A stretch of DNA of 64,000 nt from Gadus chalcogrammus (lineage: Eukaryota > Chordata > Actinopteri > Gadiformes > Gadidae): NCBI RefSeq assembly GCF_026213295.1, contig NC_079431.1, forward strand, positions 15,777,982 to 15,841,981. Reading direction: 5' to 3'. The position numbers and the translations under genes are program-made. This document shows positions 1 through 16,150 of this stretch, in pieces. Position 1 is the stretch's first letter, and each line of letters begins with the position of its first letter. The notes under the pieces are model-generated. The model searched no databases and was not told the DNA's origin. It saw only the letters and a program-made list of their open reading frames with translations.

Positions 1-660
1 GTGAGGCTGGTGTGTTTTTTGAGTGAAAGTAGGAGTCATTAATCGACTTGGTCTGCAGAAAGCCTCACCGCCGGAGGTTTGTTCAGGCATTAGTTGGAGA
101 TCTTCACTGAGCCAGCAGGGAATAGATATCTCAACATCAGGCTTCTCTTATCAGCCGACACCAGAGACATATTATCCTCTCTTTTTCTTCCAGGAGACAG
201 GAGAGGAGACAAGAGGAGGGGAGTGAAGGGAAGTGAAGAAGAGAAAGCAAAAAAAGAAAAGACCAGAGGGATGGAGAGCAGAAAAAAATAGGAGAGGAGA
301 GGAAAGAATGATGGAAGAAGAGTGGAGAGGATGAGAGGAAAGGACAGAAGCGGAGTGAGGACACACGAGGAGGAGAGAAGAGAGACAAGAACAAGAGAGG
401 AGAGGAAAGAAAAAGAGAAGAGGAGAGGAGAGAGCAGAGGAGAAGTGAATAGAGGACAAGAGGATGGACGGGGAAAGGAAAGGAAAGTCAGCGCTGGTTC
501 CCTCCACAAGAGACGCAGGGTCTCACAGAGAGGGACGTGTGCCAGGAAGCCAAGCTTTGAAACGTAAGAATGGCAGATCTCAGGAGCCAAAGAAAAATGA
601 TATTCTCCTCCTCGTTACCACGGCTGCCTGCGCTTTGTAGTGGAGCCTTCTGCTTTTAAC
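1..660. other. Non-genic start of window with polypurine tract
   Basis: No gene is recognisable here. From about 190 to 490 the + strand is almost entirely A and G (gagga/gaaag mixtures). The open frames across it (Arg/Glu/Lys one way, Ser/Leu/Phe the other) follow from this composition, so I do not call them genes. Confidence 0.6.
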
Positions 661-674
661 CCAAACCAGGTCCT

Positions 675-677
<3 letters not shown>

Positions 678-741
<64 letters not shown>

Positions 742-745
742 TACC

Positions 746-782
<37 letters not shown>

Positions 783-1082
783 ACACACACACACGTGCAT
801 GCACATACACTCACACGTCCATAAAATTCTCATTGGAAGGGAAACTCATCCACTCATAGATGTGTGTATATGCGTGCGCACACACAGCCATATGTTTGAG
901 CCATCAATGCCACAACACATATATACGATCGCATTATTTACATATATATGCATGCACACATGTCGCATTAAATGCAAACACACACACACACAAGCATGCA
1001 CACACAAGCGCGCATACACACACAAACAAACACACCCACACACACACACACACAGACACACACACACACACAAACACACAAA
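678..1082. repeat. (CA)n microsatellites, two arrays
   Basis: A near-pure (CA)n array covers about 678-794, broken once by 'atacatacccccac'. A degenerate CA array with TG/CG variants follows at about 970-1082. A CT-rich stretch (1165-1320) lies just downstream. No exon is visible between them. Confidence 0.9.
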
Positions 1083-1840
1083 CCCTTGATCCTTTCATAT
1101 GGGCTAGTCTGTGTCTAAGGACAACTGACAGGTGGTAAAACCTGGTGCTGCACATACTGTCTCCCTCTTTATCTATCTCTCTAATCTCTCTCTCTCTCTC
1201 TCTCTCAACACTGCCTATCTCTCGCTGTTTCTCTCAACCTCTTTCTCTCTCTCTGACCCCATCTCGCTCTCTCATCAATTCCCCGTGTCTATCTCGGTCT
1301 CCCCCTTTCTCTCTCTTCCCCAAGCCAGCACATCCCACTCCCAGGGCAGACCAGGCTAGACACAGCCCAAAGCCACCCAGACAAGCCCTTTCACCCAAAT
1401 CGCGCCATCTCTTCCCAGCCTAGATCAAACAAACGCATATCAGAATATGCCAGACCCAGATCAGACGAGCCCTTCCACACCGGGCCAGGCCGGTCTCTTC
1501 CTCCTCGCCCTCCCCAGGTCTTCTGGTTTCTGTTAGGGATGTGATCTGTGTCGGGGGAGGAAGGTTCATGCTTCAGGGAGTCACACTAAATGAGTGTTAA
1601 AGTGAGGCGGCGCCTCACCTCTGTGCTCTACTTCTCTGGTGGGAGCGATGGGACGCGGTGGTGAGGCCCCCGGGGGCCACTGGGGAGAGCGGGGCCACTG
1701 GTGTCATGACGACGAGGTGACTGACAGCAGAATCTGGAGATTTGATGTACTTTTTTTAAGGCCCACCACCCGCAACCTACCTCAACCCACTCGCACACAA
1801 CGACAGAGTGAATGGTAAACCTTGCGTTCGATCCATGCAC

Positions 1841-1861
1841 ACACGCACAGACACACACACA

Positions 1862-1927
<66 letters not shown>

Positions 1928-1963
1928 CATACACACACACACACTTAAGCACAAACACTCACA

Positions 1964-2037
<74 letters not shown>

Positions 2038-2098
2038 TACACACAAACAAGCACAAATACACAAATACACACAGGCGCGTGCACACACACACACACAG
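1841..2098. repeat. (CA)n microsatellite
   Basis: Two long (CA)n runs (about 1850-1922 and 1965-2032) with imperfect flanks. The His-Thr and Val-Cys frames over it are repeat translations. The stretch 2100-3180 after it is unique-looking sequence in which I see no gene. Confidence 0.9.
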
Positions 2099-3184
2099 CA
2101 CCAGCACTGACACCAACGCATGTTTGTATTTAGTATTATGCGTCTAGCTTAAGGGCAGCTCGCCACCTAACCCGGCAATGGGCCGAGGATGGAACCAGTA
2201 ACCCTGCGTTCCCAGGCCGCTCCACCCAGCAGACATAAAGAAGAGCAGCTGGAGAGGAAAACATGGCAGCGAGGAAACCAAGCGCTAGCATCTGTTGATA
2301 ACAAACCCTCTGCTCTCTGCCAAACCAGCCAATCAGAGCCCACAGTCCATAAAAACATCCAGCTTTTCATTTTGAGAGGCTTATTCTCTGGAATCAAACC
2401 TCAGCGTCCCGAGTGGAAACATACCCACTCAAAATGGCCCCCGAATAAATCATCCGTGACCTTTGACCCGTTTAATGGCAACACAAATGTCTGTCATCAG
2501 TTAAAGATTGGCAGGAATGTGGCCAATCAGCAGAGGAGATTCCCATGACTCACGCCTTGGCCGGGATTCACATCTGCCGCTTGTCGCTAAAAGGCGTAGA
2601 CATAAAAATAGTTTTTCATGAGGTCTTTGAAGTGGATACCCCCTCCCAGTGCGTATTACCATCCTATTGATTAGCCTCCAGGAATGTTCTTCTTCTGTGG
2701 TGCCTCATAGCAGCTGGCAGCAGCGCTCTGCGTCACATTAGTTATGAAATGCCCACAAGCTCCTCAACCATCACATCAGTGCGCTCATCTCCACCCTCAA
2801 CTCCATCTCCCCAACCTCCTACGTACATCTGAAAACCACCACAACCACCATCATCCCGACCTTCAACTCACCACCATCTCTTCACCTCAATCTTCAACAC
2901 AGCCCCCACGTCTATCTCAAACCTACTTTTGTTATTGTTACCAAAACTTTACTCAGTTAATCGTTCAATTAACCGATTAACTTGTGATTACTGGTAAATG
3001 GTAAATATCAGGTAGACCTGCTGCAATAAAAGAGTGTAAGAGGGGAAAAAACTATCTCCTGCCGTTCTTTCCTTTCCTCTCTTCCTTGATTTCTCTCCTC
3101 TTCCACTCATTCCAATCACTGGCTTCCGAATAACGAATAAGTCTGGAACAGGCTTAATAACCAGTTCAATCTCAACCTGTCTCT

Positions 3185-4090
3185 CATATTTTAGAACACT
3201 TTGGGTTCTATAAGTCTTGTCCTAAACACTATTGTTTCTATAAGTCTGGCCTAGAACAACCTGGGATTCTGTCTGGTCTAGACCCTAGAATACAATGGGT
3301 TCTTCAAGTCTGGTCTAGAAAACTCTGGGTTCTATAAGTCTGGTCTAGACTCTAGAACACTATGGGTTATAGTCTGGTCTGGAACACTTATGGTTCTTTA
3401 CGTCTGGTCTGGAATCTAGAACACTATGGGGTCTATAATGCCGCTTTTCCACCGCACATGTAGCTCGACTCGACTCGACTCGACTCGACACGACACGACT
3501 CGACACGGCAGCAGCACGGGTCGTTTTCCACCGCAAATAGTACCTCCTGGACGTGGGCGGGGTCGGCTGCGCGAAAGGGCCGTGACGTATTTTTGTACGC
3601 GACGCAAACAACACCTACGCAACCCACACATGGAAAGAACCCACATAACAACAATGGAGGACATCGATAACATTACTATTATTAGCTGGCATGTTGAAGA
3701 AGTTGAAGAAGTGTAATATGTTGGCTGCGGCGCTGCTATGGCTGTTACCAGCATGGTTGCCATGTCGCTCTCGTGACTTCGTCACACTCTCTGGCCAATC
3801 AGTGGCCGGCCGTCTGCCGACGTCACCTTTTAGCATCGGCTCAGCCGCTTGGAACCTAGAGCGAGGCGGTACTAGAAAAAGCAGCCACTTCAGGTACCAG
3901 ATACCATGTTTTCGCGGTGGAAACGCAAAAAATGCAGGCTGAGTCGAGTCGAGTCGAGTCGTGTCGAGCTGGTACCATGCAGTGGAAAAGCGGCATAAGT
4001 CTGGTCTGGACTCTAGAACACTATGGGTTCTATAAGTCTGGTCTGGAACGCTCTGAGCTCTGTAAGTCTGGTCTACAACACAATATAAGT
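3185..4090. repeat. Minisatellite, unit about 35-45 bp, split by a MITE
   Basis: Tandem degenerate copies of a unit containing 'gggttctataagtctggtct' and 'ctagaacactat' run from about 3185 to 3438 and resume at 3996-4090. The gap between is filled exactly by the inverted-repeat element at 3439-3995, so the array predates that insertion. Confidence 0.85.
3439..3995. mobile_element. 557-bp MITE with TAA target duplication (PIF/Harbinger-like)
   Basis: The ends are inverted repeats: the left begins tgccgcttttccaccgca, and the right, read in reverse complement, begins tgccgcttttccactgca. Just inside are inverted pentamer arrays, (CTCGA)n on the left (about 3466-3512) and (GAGTC)n on the right (about 3941-3968). 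The element is flanked by TAA at 3436-3438 and 3996-3998, and removing it plus one TAA restores the minisatellite unit. A 3-bp TAA duplication is typical of PIF/Harbinger elements. No transposase is present, so it is non-autonomous. Confidence 0.8.
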
Positions 4091-4342
4091 TATCTAAAGG
4101 TTCTAGTTTGACAGAGGAGAGCAACCCTGGTATTTATTATGATTACAGTGTCAGCCGTCGGAGGAGAGCAGAGTGAGGGGAACTCTGCCTGTTAAATCCC
4201 ACATGAGCGTATTATAGGATGCAGACGATAAAAGTCAGACGTGTACACATCAGAACGTTCTCCACTGGGAAGCCAGCGGGCACACTGCTTGGAGCCAAAT
4301 CATCTGCTCAATGTGTGCGAGGGTGTGTGTTGAAGTGTGTTG

Positions 4343-4500
<158 letters not shown>

Positions 4501-4786
4501 CTTCATGTGTGCACAAGCTTTTGTGTGACTGCATCCACCAGCCGTGGCAGATCTGGGCAGCCAACACAAGAACTAAATAAAATAAATAAAATGTAAAACT
4601 GTAAAAGATTAATAAACCATAAAGAGGCTGAGTCACATATTTCTATAAAGCAGCAGATGTAGATTCAGTACCCTGCTACACTCTTGAGAGGCGGGGCTTA
4701 GCTGCAACCTTTACAGTAAACATGGATCCCCAGAGGTCACTGTGAGAAGGGAAACAAGGACAGGTCAAGGAGAGAGGGAGGGAGAG

Positions 4787-5452
<666 letters not shown>

Positions 5453-5459
5453 AACACTC

Positions 5460-6890
5460 ATATTTTGTAGAGGCACTAAATCCAAAACGTCAATAGGAGT
5501 AATGATTCTAGGGTATTTATATTATTAGTTTTACCTCAACTTTGTGTCCAAGCATTAGTTAACATATCCAGCCAAGAAAACATGTTTTGAAGTAAATAGA
5601 CACTGAGTTTCACAGGATTTTCCATGGTAAATGGTCACCTATTTGTCTCTCTTACAGGCAATATTGAAAGAACATTATTCAAAATGAGAAGCCAATAGTG
5701 AAATTGCAAAAGAAAAAAGAAAAATTCTTGAATAGCAATCAGCCACTATTAAATCTTGTTCATTATAATACTTAAATAACTATAATTATATATAATTATA
5801 TATATAGACTTTGAGCTAAATGCATGACAATACAAAATGTAGTCCCTTAACCAAATGACAAATACAACCCCATGAACATTTGAGCCACAGTATAAAACAA
5901 TGGTCTCAGTATTTCGCTGCTGCACTATGAAACAAAAAGCATCTTTGAAATATTTGTTGACAGCTTTTCAATGACATTCAAAAAAGTATTAAGCTCTGGG
6001 TTTAAAGCTAACAACACACCCTGGGACTGTACGGTGTACTCATGTTATTTCACGGGCAGAGACGTTTCATTCAGATGCAGTGTCATTTCATTCATACTGA
6101 CCTGTGCTGTGTGTTTTATGTGCTGTGTGCTTTTTGTGTGCTGTGTGTTTTCTCTGTCTCCGTGAGTGTTTTTAATGGTGTGTGCTTTCAATGGCGTTTG
6201 TGTGTTGTGTGTTTTGCGTGGTGCGTTTGCATACGTGTGGTGTGTGTTTCTAGTGGTGTGTGCATTTACTATGATGTGTGATTCACAGGCTTAGCGTTGC
6301 TCCTGAGAACAAGCTGAAAATGTGTCTGTTGCCCCTCTGGCAAGGCACCAGAACCGGCCGGTTAGCGAGAGCTGTTTCCCATAAGCGTGTGAGAGGGTTG
6401 CGGGGGCTTTGGCTACGCCAGAAGAATGTTCTGAGCCTATCCCCAGCACACCTATCTCCAGCCCGGGCTGGGGGAGTCTGACCGCCTCAGAGATGGTGAA
6501 CCAGATAATCTTTACACGCTAACAAGAGATGACAGTCGACTCATGAGTCCTCCAAACACCCATGTTCAGGGTTCAGTGGAGATTTTCACTTCACGCACCG
6601 CACATTTTCTATATGGTACAAAGATCAGACGATTTATACTAAACAAACAACAACAACAGCAGAAATGATCCGAGCGCACCCTGAACCAGGAGTAGGTGGA
6701 GCGGGGTTATCTGATGACGGGTTTGATGACGGCTGTTTATGGAGCAGCAGGGGTCCTGGAGCGGGGTAGGAGGAAACCTAAGCCCCCCGCAGAGATGCTC
6801 TGGAACAAAGTAGAAGAACACACAAACAAGAGGAAGAAAATAACAGAACTGGAGTAACAGAGTGCCTTTAGACTCCATACCAACTGCAAC
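5460..6890. other. Non-genic stretch
   Basis: AT-rich sequence without recognisable exons. A degenerate GT-rich patch lies at about 6100-6270, and a GC-richer patch at 6290-6500 has no convincing splice sites or protein similarity that I recognise. Confidence 0.4.
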
Positions 6891-7150
6891 TACGCACCAA
6901 CATGTAACCTACACACCAGCATTAAACACCACACACCGACTATAAACCCACATGGAAACTACACACCACCATTAAACACAACACACCAACATGTGACCTA
7001 CACACCAAAATTAAACACCAAAATTAAACACTACACACCAACTTGTAACCTACACACAACATAAAACACTACACACCAATGAAGCAACATGTAAGATACA
7101 CACCAACACATCTGAACACCAACACATCAACATGTAAGCTACACATTAAC
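6890..7150. repeat. Degenerate minisatellite (cacaccaacatgtaacctac-like)
   Basis: Repeated phrases 'acacaccaacat', 'gtaacctac' and 'attaaacac' recur at irregular 20-40 bp spacing, so this is an old, diverged tandem array. Confidence 0.7.
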
Positions 7151-8560
7151 ATGCAATGACCTAAGAACAGACATTAACTGCCCGCCAAAGAGGTTAGAAG
7201 GCGCAGAAAGACTCAGCCTTCAAAGGACTATTTAAAGACTTCCAGATCGGTCTCACAGTTCATAGTAGCCTATGTATAAATCAAAAGTAAACCTTTACTG
7301 TAAATTAAATTGTCATGATTACCACTTGTTTCATAAATTGTCTGTATCACATTGCGTCTGCAATTGCAGATTCATAGACTTGCCCATAATAATCTGCAAG
7401 GGAAGAAAACCATATAACCTGTTGATAATCGATCACCTATAATCAGAAGAAAACAAACTAGCTATATATCAACAAGAATCGTATCTTCATCAGACACTCC
7501 CTGACATCCATCCCTCTAACAGAGACCCCTCACTCGAACCTCCTACATCCTTCTGACTCTCTGAGGGGTCCCAAGCGCTTTGATGGGTTGGATCAGATAT
7601 GTGATCACCAGATATATCGGACCCCCAGATGCTAGCCATAATACATATTTTATACACTGCTGCTATGTATATTTCTATAATATATATTTCTAAAATACAG
7701 TATATTATTGGAAACATGATGGCAAGCAAACATTTGTCTTTGACGTAGTAATAATAATAATAATATGTGTGTGTGTGTGTGTGGGGGGGGGGGGTATTCC
7801 TCAGACAGAGCAGTAAGTGAGTGACAGTTTCATAACACCAGATATTTTTACGCCCTGCGGTGCTAACAACTAGACAGACAAAAAAATGACAAACAGAGAG
7901 AGACAGAGAGAGACAGAGAGAGCAAGAGGGACAGAGAATCATAAGAAGACAGACAGACAGACCGTGCTGCTAAAGAGCAGTAAATGGTAGTGATGTCTAT
8001 ACTAGAGAACTTCACAAAAGTAGACAGGCAGACAGAAAGACACACAGTCAGGCAGTGCTGCCAAAGAGCAATACAAATACTAGTGTTGTGAATGCACGTG
8101 TTCTAATGCTAGAAGACAGACAGTTCTGCTTTTAAGTTCACCAGTGTTGTGAATGGTTCACACTAGCAGACGGACTGATCAGGGTTAAAAGGCCAGTGTT
8201 TTAGAGTGAGTGGTGGCGTATAATGCCAGTATTGTAATGCGGGTGGCGTGAAGAGGAGCTAGCTAGTGCGGTGTGTTAATGAGAGCCGAGAGCGGGGCTC
8301 CATCCAGGCCACCTCCTCAACTGAAGCCATCTGGGCCCTGAGGCTCCTCAGGCCGCCGCATGTGGAAGAGCTTTTCCACTCAGCTGAAACCTCCGCAGCC
8401 ACCCTCGCCCTACCCGGCACCCAGCCCCCAGCCCCAGCCCCCCCCGCCCCAAGCCCCCAGCCCGCTCCCTATATCAGACGTCCAAGCCAGCTGTGGATTA
8501 ACCCAATTTGCACCTCCTCTCTGAGCAGGTAATGGAGACGCCTCCCCACGGAGCCCCCTC
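7150..8560. other. Non-genic stretch with short simple repeats
   Basis: Holds a compound (TAA)n-(TG)n-G12 tract at about 7749-7794 and degenerate GACA/GAGA repeats at about 7868-8045. The pieces 'agacaga...gtgctgc(t/c)aaagagca' near 7948-7980 and 8029-8070 are an old two-copy duplication. I see no gene. Confidence 0.5.
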
Positions 8561-8593
8561 CACACACACACACACAGACACACACAGACACAA

Positions 8594-8657
<64 letters not shown>

Positions 8658-8830
8658 ACACTCACACACACACACACACAAACTCCCAACAAGTCTACAG
8701 CTTCACAGCCGGGTGTGTGTCAGGGCGAAAATCAAACACACACTAGCTGCCTGCGAATATGGCAAGAATTGCACAGACAGACACACACACACACACACAC
8801 ATACACACACACGCACCGAGGCACACACAT
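8561..8830. repeat. (CA)n microsatellites
   Basis: (CA)n at about 8561-8681 and a smaller array at about 8776-8826, separated by unique sequence. Confidence 0.9.
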
Positions 8831-10115
8831 TTAAAGAGATGTGTAGGGAGTCTGGGTTTGTTAGCGAGGGTAAATTCAATAGAAGCGCTGTAATGGAATC
8901 AGAGAGGGAGAATCTAATTTAGCATCACGCCGCTGTGACTGCTGTTTTAAAACGCTTCGACAACTTCTCCAGGCGTTGTGTTTCACCCACACAGAGTTCA
9001 GACACACTCACACAGCCCTCTTCCTGTTCCTCTCCCACTCTCTCTCCCTCCATCCATCCATCCATCCATCATCTGGAAGTGAGGGGGAAACAAAACAAAC
9101 GACGGTCGATGATATCAAAGGACGTGACATCTGTCTTTCATACGAGGACCAGAATGAAAACACCTGTCGTGTCAATGTAACCCCCTTGACAAGATGGATG
9201 TTTCTATCAGTGAGAGGAACAGAGAGGGAAAGCTGCCACTAATGGGGTGAGAGACACACTGCATAAGTCTCTCTATCAATGCTAATGACTGTAAGGTCAG
9301 ACAAATGGGGAACTAAGTTCAAACCATGCAATCTAGTTGGAGGTTAAACACACCACACCCACATTGAGTTGTTCATTGGAGATCATTTTATTCATCACTC
9401 AAACAACGGTAATTTTCCTTTTCTTTCTTAGCACCGACTGGCAAGTGGTTTAGACCCAGTTAGTATCGCTATTATATATAGCAATGTTTTTGGTGTGGGT
9501 GGACACTACAGACAGTTAGTGGTATAACGTTCAGTAATGTATAATAATGTAAAATCTTAAATTATTATTACCATGGTTGCCATAGCAACGGGCTAGCGTC
9601 TCAGCGCACGGCCTGGTTCTCAGCAGCAGACAGAAGAGGCCTGCAAGTGTGTTCGGCTTTTGTTGGGTCAGGGGCTTAAATATGGCTCCTTTAGCTTTGA
9701 GTGTGATTCTTGTAATGTTAAATCCTGCAAGGTTATTGCTTCCAATGTTTAGTGATTTGTTTGTGTCAGGCCTCGGGATGGAAAGATAAGGCAGGAGTAA
9801 AATTGGTCAAAAATAATTCTGTATCTGATGTTGCAGCATTCACTCACCCAACAGGCGTTGGTGTGAATTCTAGCGGTAATCATGGATTATCAATGGGTTT
9901 CACTTTAGAAACATTCTGAAATTAGGGGCATAACACACTCTTTTGATTGGTTCAAATAAAATTAGAGGTTTTCCCCAAAATTGTGAACATGTAAATCTGC
10001 TTATAATATCAAAGTTTGATCATATCTCTCCAAGTAATCTCTTACTCACGCATTCCTTTATTGTAAAGATTATAATTTTACTAGAGCCAAGTTTTTGTCA
10101 CTGCAAGACATAGAT
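8830..10115. other. Non-genic stretch
   Basis: Unique-looking, AT-rich sequence with a short (CATC)n run at about 9049-9070. No exon with splice sites and recognisable protein is visible. Confidence 0.4.
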
Positions 10116-10117
10116 AT

Positions 10118-10121
<4 letters not shown>

Positions 10122-10156
<35 letters not shown>

Positions 10157-10182
10157 TATATATATATATATATATACACCCA

Positions 10183-10232
<50 letters not shown>
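10122..10232. repeat. (TA)n microsatellite
   Basis: Three (TA)n blocks separated by short 'cacatata' and 'acacccatttaa' spacers. Confidence 0.9.
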
Positions 10233-10240
<8 letters not shown>

Positions 10241-10254
10241 GGCTGCAAATTAGC

Positions 10255-10444
10255 AAGTGGCAAAACCTGGTGTGGATCTTCAGAGAGTTGGTTGCTCTTG
10301 AGCAATGAAAACAGAATGGATTCAGTTAGAGATGTGACGTGTGAGGGAATTCAGAAACCTCAAATGGATTTTCAGAGAGGCGGCTTCTTTCGCCCAATGA
10401 AAGCGGAATGGATTAATTTGGAGAACTGACTTGTGAGATGATGG

Positions 10445-10445
<1 letters not shown>
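10255..10445. repeat. Diverged two-copy direct repeat
   Basis: Copy 1 (from about 10268, 'tgtggatcttcagagag') and copy 2 (from about 10363, 'aatggattttcagagag') share a series of blocks ending in 'caatgaaa..gaatggatt' and 'gacttgtgag/gacgtgtgag'. The period is about 95-105 bp. Confidence 0.5.
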
Positions 10446-12050
<1,605 letters not shown>

Positions 12051-12204
12051 AGAGAGGGCAGGGGGGCCTGCTGCTGACAGAGGGTTAACTGGTCCTGCCT
12101 GGGGGGGCATGGGGTGTGTGTGTGTGTGTGTGGGGAGGGGGGTTGGATGGTGTAGCTGCAACCAAAAAAAAGAAAAGAAAAGCAAAAGCGAATAGAGAGA
12201 GGTT

Positions 12205-12303
12205 TGCGGCAGCCAATCAGGGCGCAGGGCAGCGGACCTGGGCCCGCTAGGGTCACACTAGAGAGGGCCTAGCACGTCAAGCTACACAGCAGCACAGAAA
12301 AAG
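12205..12303 (+). promoter_or_regulatory. Candidate promoter and untranslated first exon of hao2
   Basis: A CCAAT box ('agccaatcag', about 12211-12220) is followed by GC-rich sequence with two AGG(G/T)CA-like half sites. A possible exon then ends at a strong donor AAAAAG|GTAAGAG (exon end 12303). The hao2 start codon lies in an exon with its own acceptor at 17401-17402, so an upstream untranslated exon must exist, and this is the best candidate I see. The link is inference. Confidence 0.3.
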
Positions 12304-13329
<1,026 letters not shown>

Positions 13330-13904
13330 CGTATGCGTGCCTGCATGCATGGCCGTGCGTGTCATTGTGTTGCGTGGGGCTCACCACGTTACTACCTGTA
13401 CATTGGCTGAAATTCTATAGGGGCTATAGGGGCAAGAGACAATAGAGCACAGTACAAAACATTGACCGCCGACGAGAGGTTCTCTTTGTTTACATTGTAC
13501 CTGCTGTGGAGGAAAGGCAAGTGAAGTGTAGTGTAGAGTGAGCTTGGGGGGGCGGTGCGGTCTCACACTGCCATCTTGTGGTCAAACCAGCAACGAAAAC
13601 AAAAGATCTCTATGGGTTGCAGGATAAAATGAGACAAAACAAGATGTACATTAGTCATAACAAACCGAAAGTCGAGAAAAGGTTGAAAGGTAACAGTAAA
13701 AAGCATGGACTTTCATGATAAACTAGTAAGTCTAACGCTGTGTCAATGTGAGGCCAATCAATGCGTCTATATTTGAGCTTGGACAGGAAGGCGTGCTCTA
13801 CCCTTTGGCTCTCTCTCTGCTCTCTGATCCACAGGTAATGAGTATCCTTAGAGTGGACGACTACTAAACAACAATGAGCATCGCAATCTGTAATAGGTAA
13901 GAAC

Positions 13905-14245
13905 CCACACACCTGTACATATCTACACACACACAAACACACCTGTTTGGACCTGTGCACGCCTGTACACACCAGTATGTAGACTAGCTGTATGTCCACG
14001 TGCACACCTGTTTACCTGGATTTACCTGTGTATATACACCTGTACATACCCTTATGCCCCTTATACACAAGGTAACCGCTGTATATACCTGTAAACAGCT
14101 TTATAGAACAGTACACATCTGTATATATTCTAACTGTATAAACGTGCATACACCTGAATATATCTGTACACAGCTGTATATACCTGCACACACCCATATA
14201 TGGGATACATAATCATACACAGGTGTATCCCTGTACATGCAGGTA
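13905..14245. repeat. Degenerate minisatellite (cacctgtatatac-like)
   Basis: The phrases 'cacctgta(c/t)atac', 'cctgtacacac' and 'cagctgtatat' recur every 15-25 bp, which marks an old tandem array. Confidence 0.6.
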
Positions 14246-14919
14246 AACAATGCCTGTCTGTTGGACAAAACACTTACAAGCCGATCAGAAGTACACCAAA
14301 ACATTAAAGAATGCTCTTTTTAACCCATTTAATTAAGACTGTTTGACTATGGCGACACTATAAAAACAAAGGCAATATTAAGTCGGACTCTGTTACAGCA
14401 GAACGTATCACGACAAAACCAAACAGCATTCCTTGTGTTCCTTACTACAGAAACAATGTAGCAGTAGCAGTAATGTTTTATTTGTGCACGACATTTAGAG
14501 AATTATAATTACCGCAAATAGACGACGAGCCAGGGCCAGGACTCAAAGACCTAAGGCTGCCTTAGACAAACTATGAGGCAATGGATTATGTGATTTGTAA
14601 TGTTTCATTAGTGAATAGCCTTCAGTATGTGTGATCAAGGCCTACATTCAGGATCTGAATTCATCTTGGTTCCAATTCTCATGTCAGCTCCCTCCAAGAC
14701 ATGCCGGCTTGACGCAGTTGAAACCCTTTAATATCTTTCTTATTATAGGGTCAATTGAGTCCTTCCCACCCCACAAGTATGAATCCCTCCCTCCATCACT
14801 GACACACTATGGTGGGAAACAAAACGTTAAACTCACAAGAAACAGCGGTGGCGTTATAATATAGATTGTGAATGTTATGTCAATGTAGCCTATGCATTTT
14901 CTGTGTGTGGGGGTTTGTG

Positions 14920-15142
14920 TGAGTGAATGAGTGAATGAGTGAGTGAGAGGTGAGTGAGTGAGTGAGTGAGTGAGTGAGTGAGTGAGTGAGTGAGTGAGTG
15001 AGTGAGTGAGTGAGTGAGTGAGTGAGTGAGTGAGTGAGTGAGTGAGTGAGTGAGTGAGTGAGTGAGTGAGTGAGTGAGTGAGTGAGTGAGTGAGTGAGTG
15101 AGTGAGTGAGTGAGTGAGTGAGTGAGTGAGTGAGTGAGTGTG
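14920..15142. repeat. (GAGT)n microsatellite
   Basis: About 50 tandem copies of GAGT, essentially uninterrupted from 14949 to 15140, with slightly degenerate left copies (gagtgaat). Confidence 0.95.
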
Positions 15143-15524
15143 CTTGTGTAACGCCTGAGCAAGCAAGTATGTAAATGAATTAAGTATAGGTCTAATTGGA
15201 TGTAATCTTCAGTGTGCATGAGTGTTATGTCCATTCCTTTTTGCAGCAATGTGTGTGGGGTCTAGTTTGTGTGTGGCTGTGTGTATGGAGTGTGTTCTGT
15301 ACATCACTATATTATGGGCTGTAGGACGCCATCTGGCCCACAGTCACAATCAGCACATTTTCAGCACGTACACAATAAGAGCAGGGTCACGGGCAGGGCT
15401 GGCTATGGAGGTCTGATTCCCATCCACACAAAAGCACTGCATTGGCTCTACGGATCGTCATGGAAACAGGGATATGTTTCTGTTTAAGGGAAGTAATCTG
15501 AATTACTGTGGTGAAATGGCACAG

Positions 15525-16150
15525 CTGGATTGGTGAGTACTTTCAAAGTACTAGTCATACTACTATTGGTGAGTAGTTGGTAGGATAAGATGCATTTTGT
15601 TTATCCCAGATTGGAAATTCCGGCAGTACTAGTGGTACTACTGTGTTGGAGACTAGTTGAAGAGTGGTCTGATACTACTGTGTGGTTGAGTACTTCGAAA
15701 ATACTCGTGTTATTATATTGGTACGTCGTTTTAAAGTGGTAGTGATACCCATCTTATAGTGAGTAGTATTAAAGTGATAAAAATACGACTGTTTTAGTGA
15801 GTATTTTTTAAGTATTGGGTAATACTAGTGTATTGTTTTGTAATCTTTTGTTGTGATGTAATGTATGAGAGGGTATAGGACATGTGGCAGTGGGAGTGCT
15901 ATATCGTTGAGTATTTTAAAAGTACTAGTGTTACTATATTGGTAAGTAGCTTAAAGAGGTAGTGATACTAATGCTATAGTGCGTAATTGTAAAGTGGTGG
16001 TGATACTAATGGTATAGTGAGTGGTATTAAAGTGGTAGTAATAATACTGTGTTGTTGTGTAGTTTATGTGATAATGATATTATGTATGAGAGGGTATTGG
16101 AAATGTGGTAGTGATACTGCTGTATTGGTAAGTAGTTTTTAAAGTATGTT
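15525..16150. repeat. Degenerate minisatellite, unit about 45-50 bp
   Basis: Phrases such as 'gtgagtagt', 'aaagtggtagtgatac', 'tactagtg' and 'tatattggtaagtag' recur in the same order through about 600 bp. The units are diverged and of unequal length. Confidence 0.7.
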
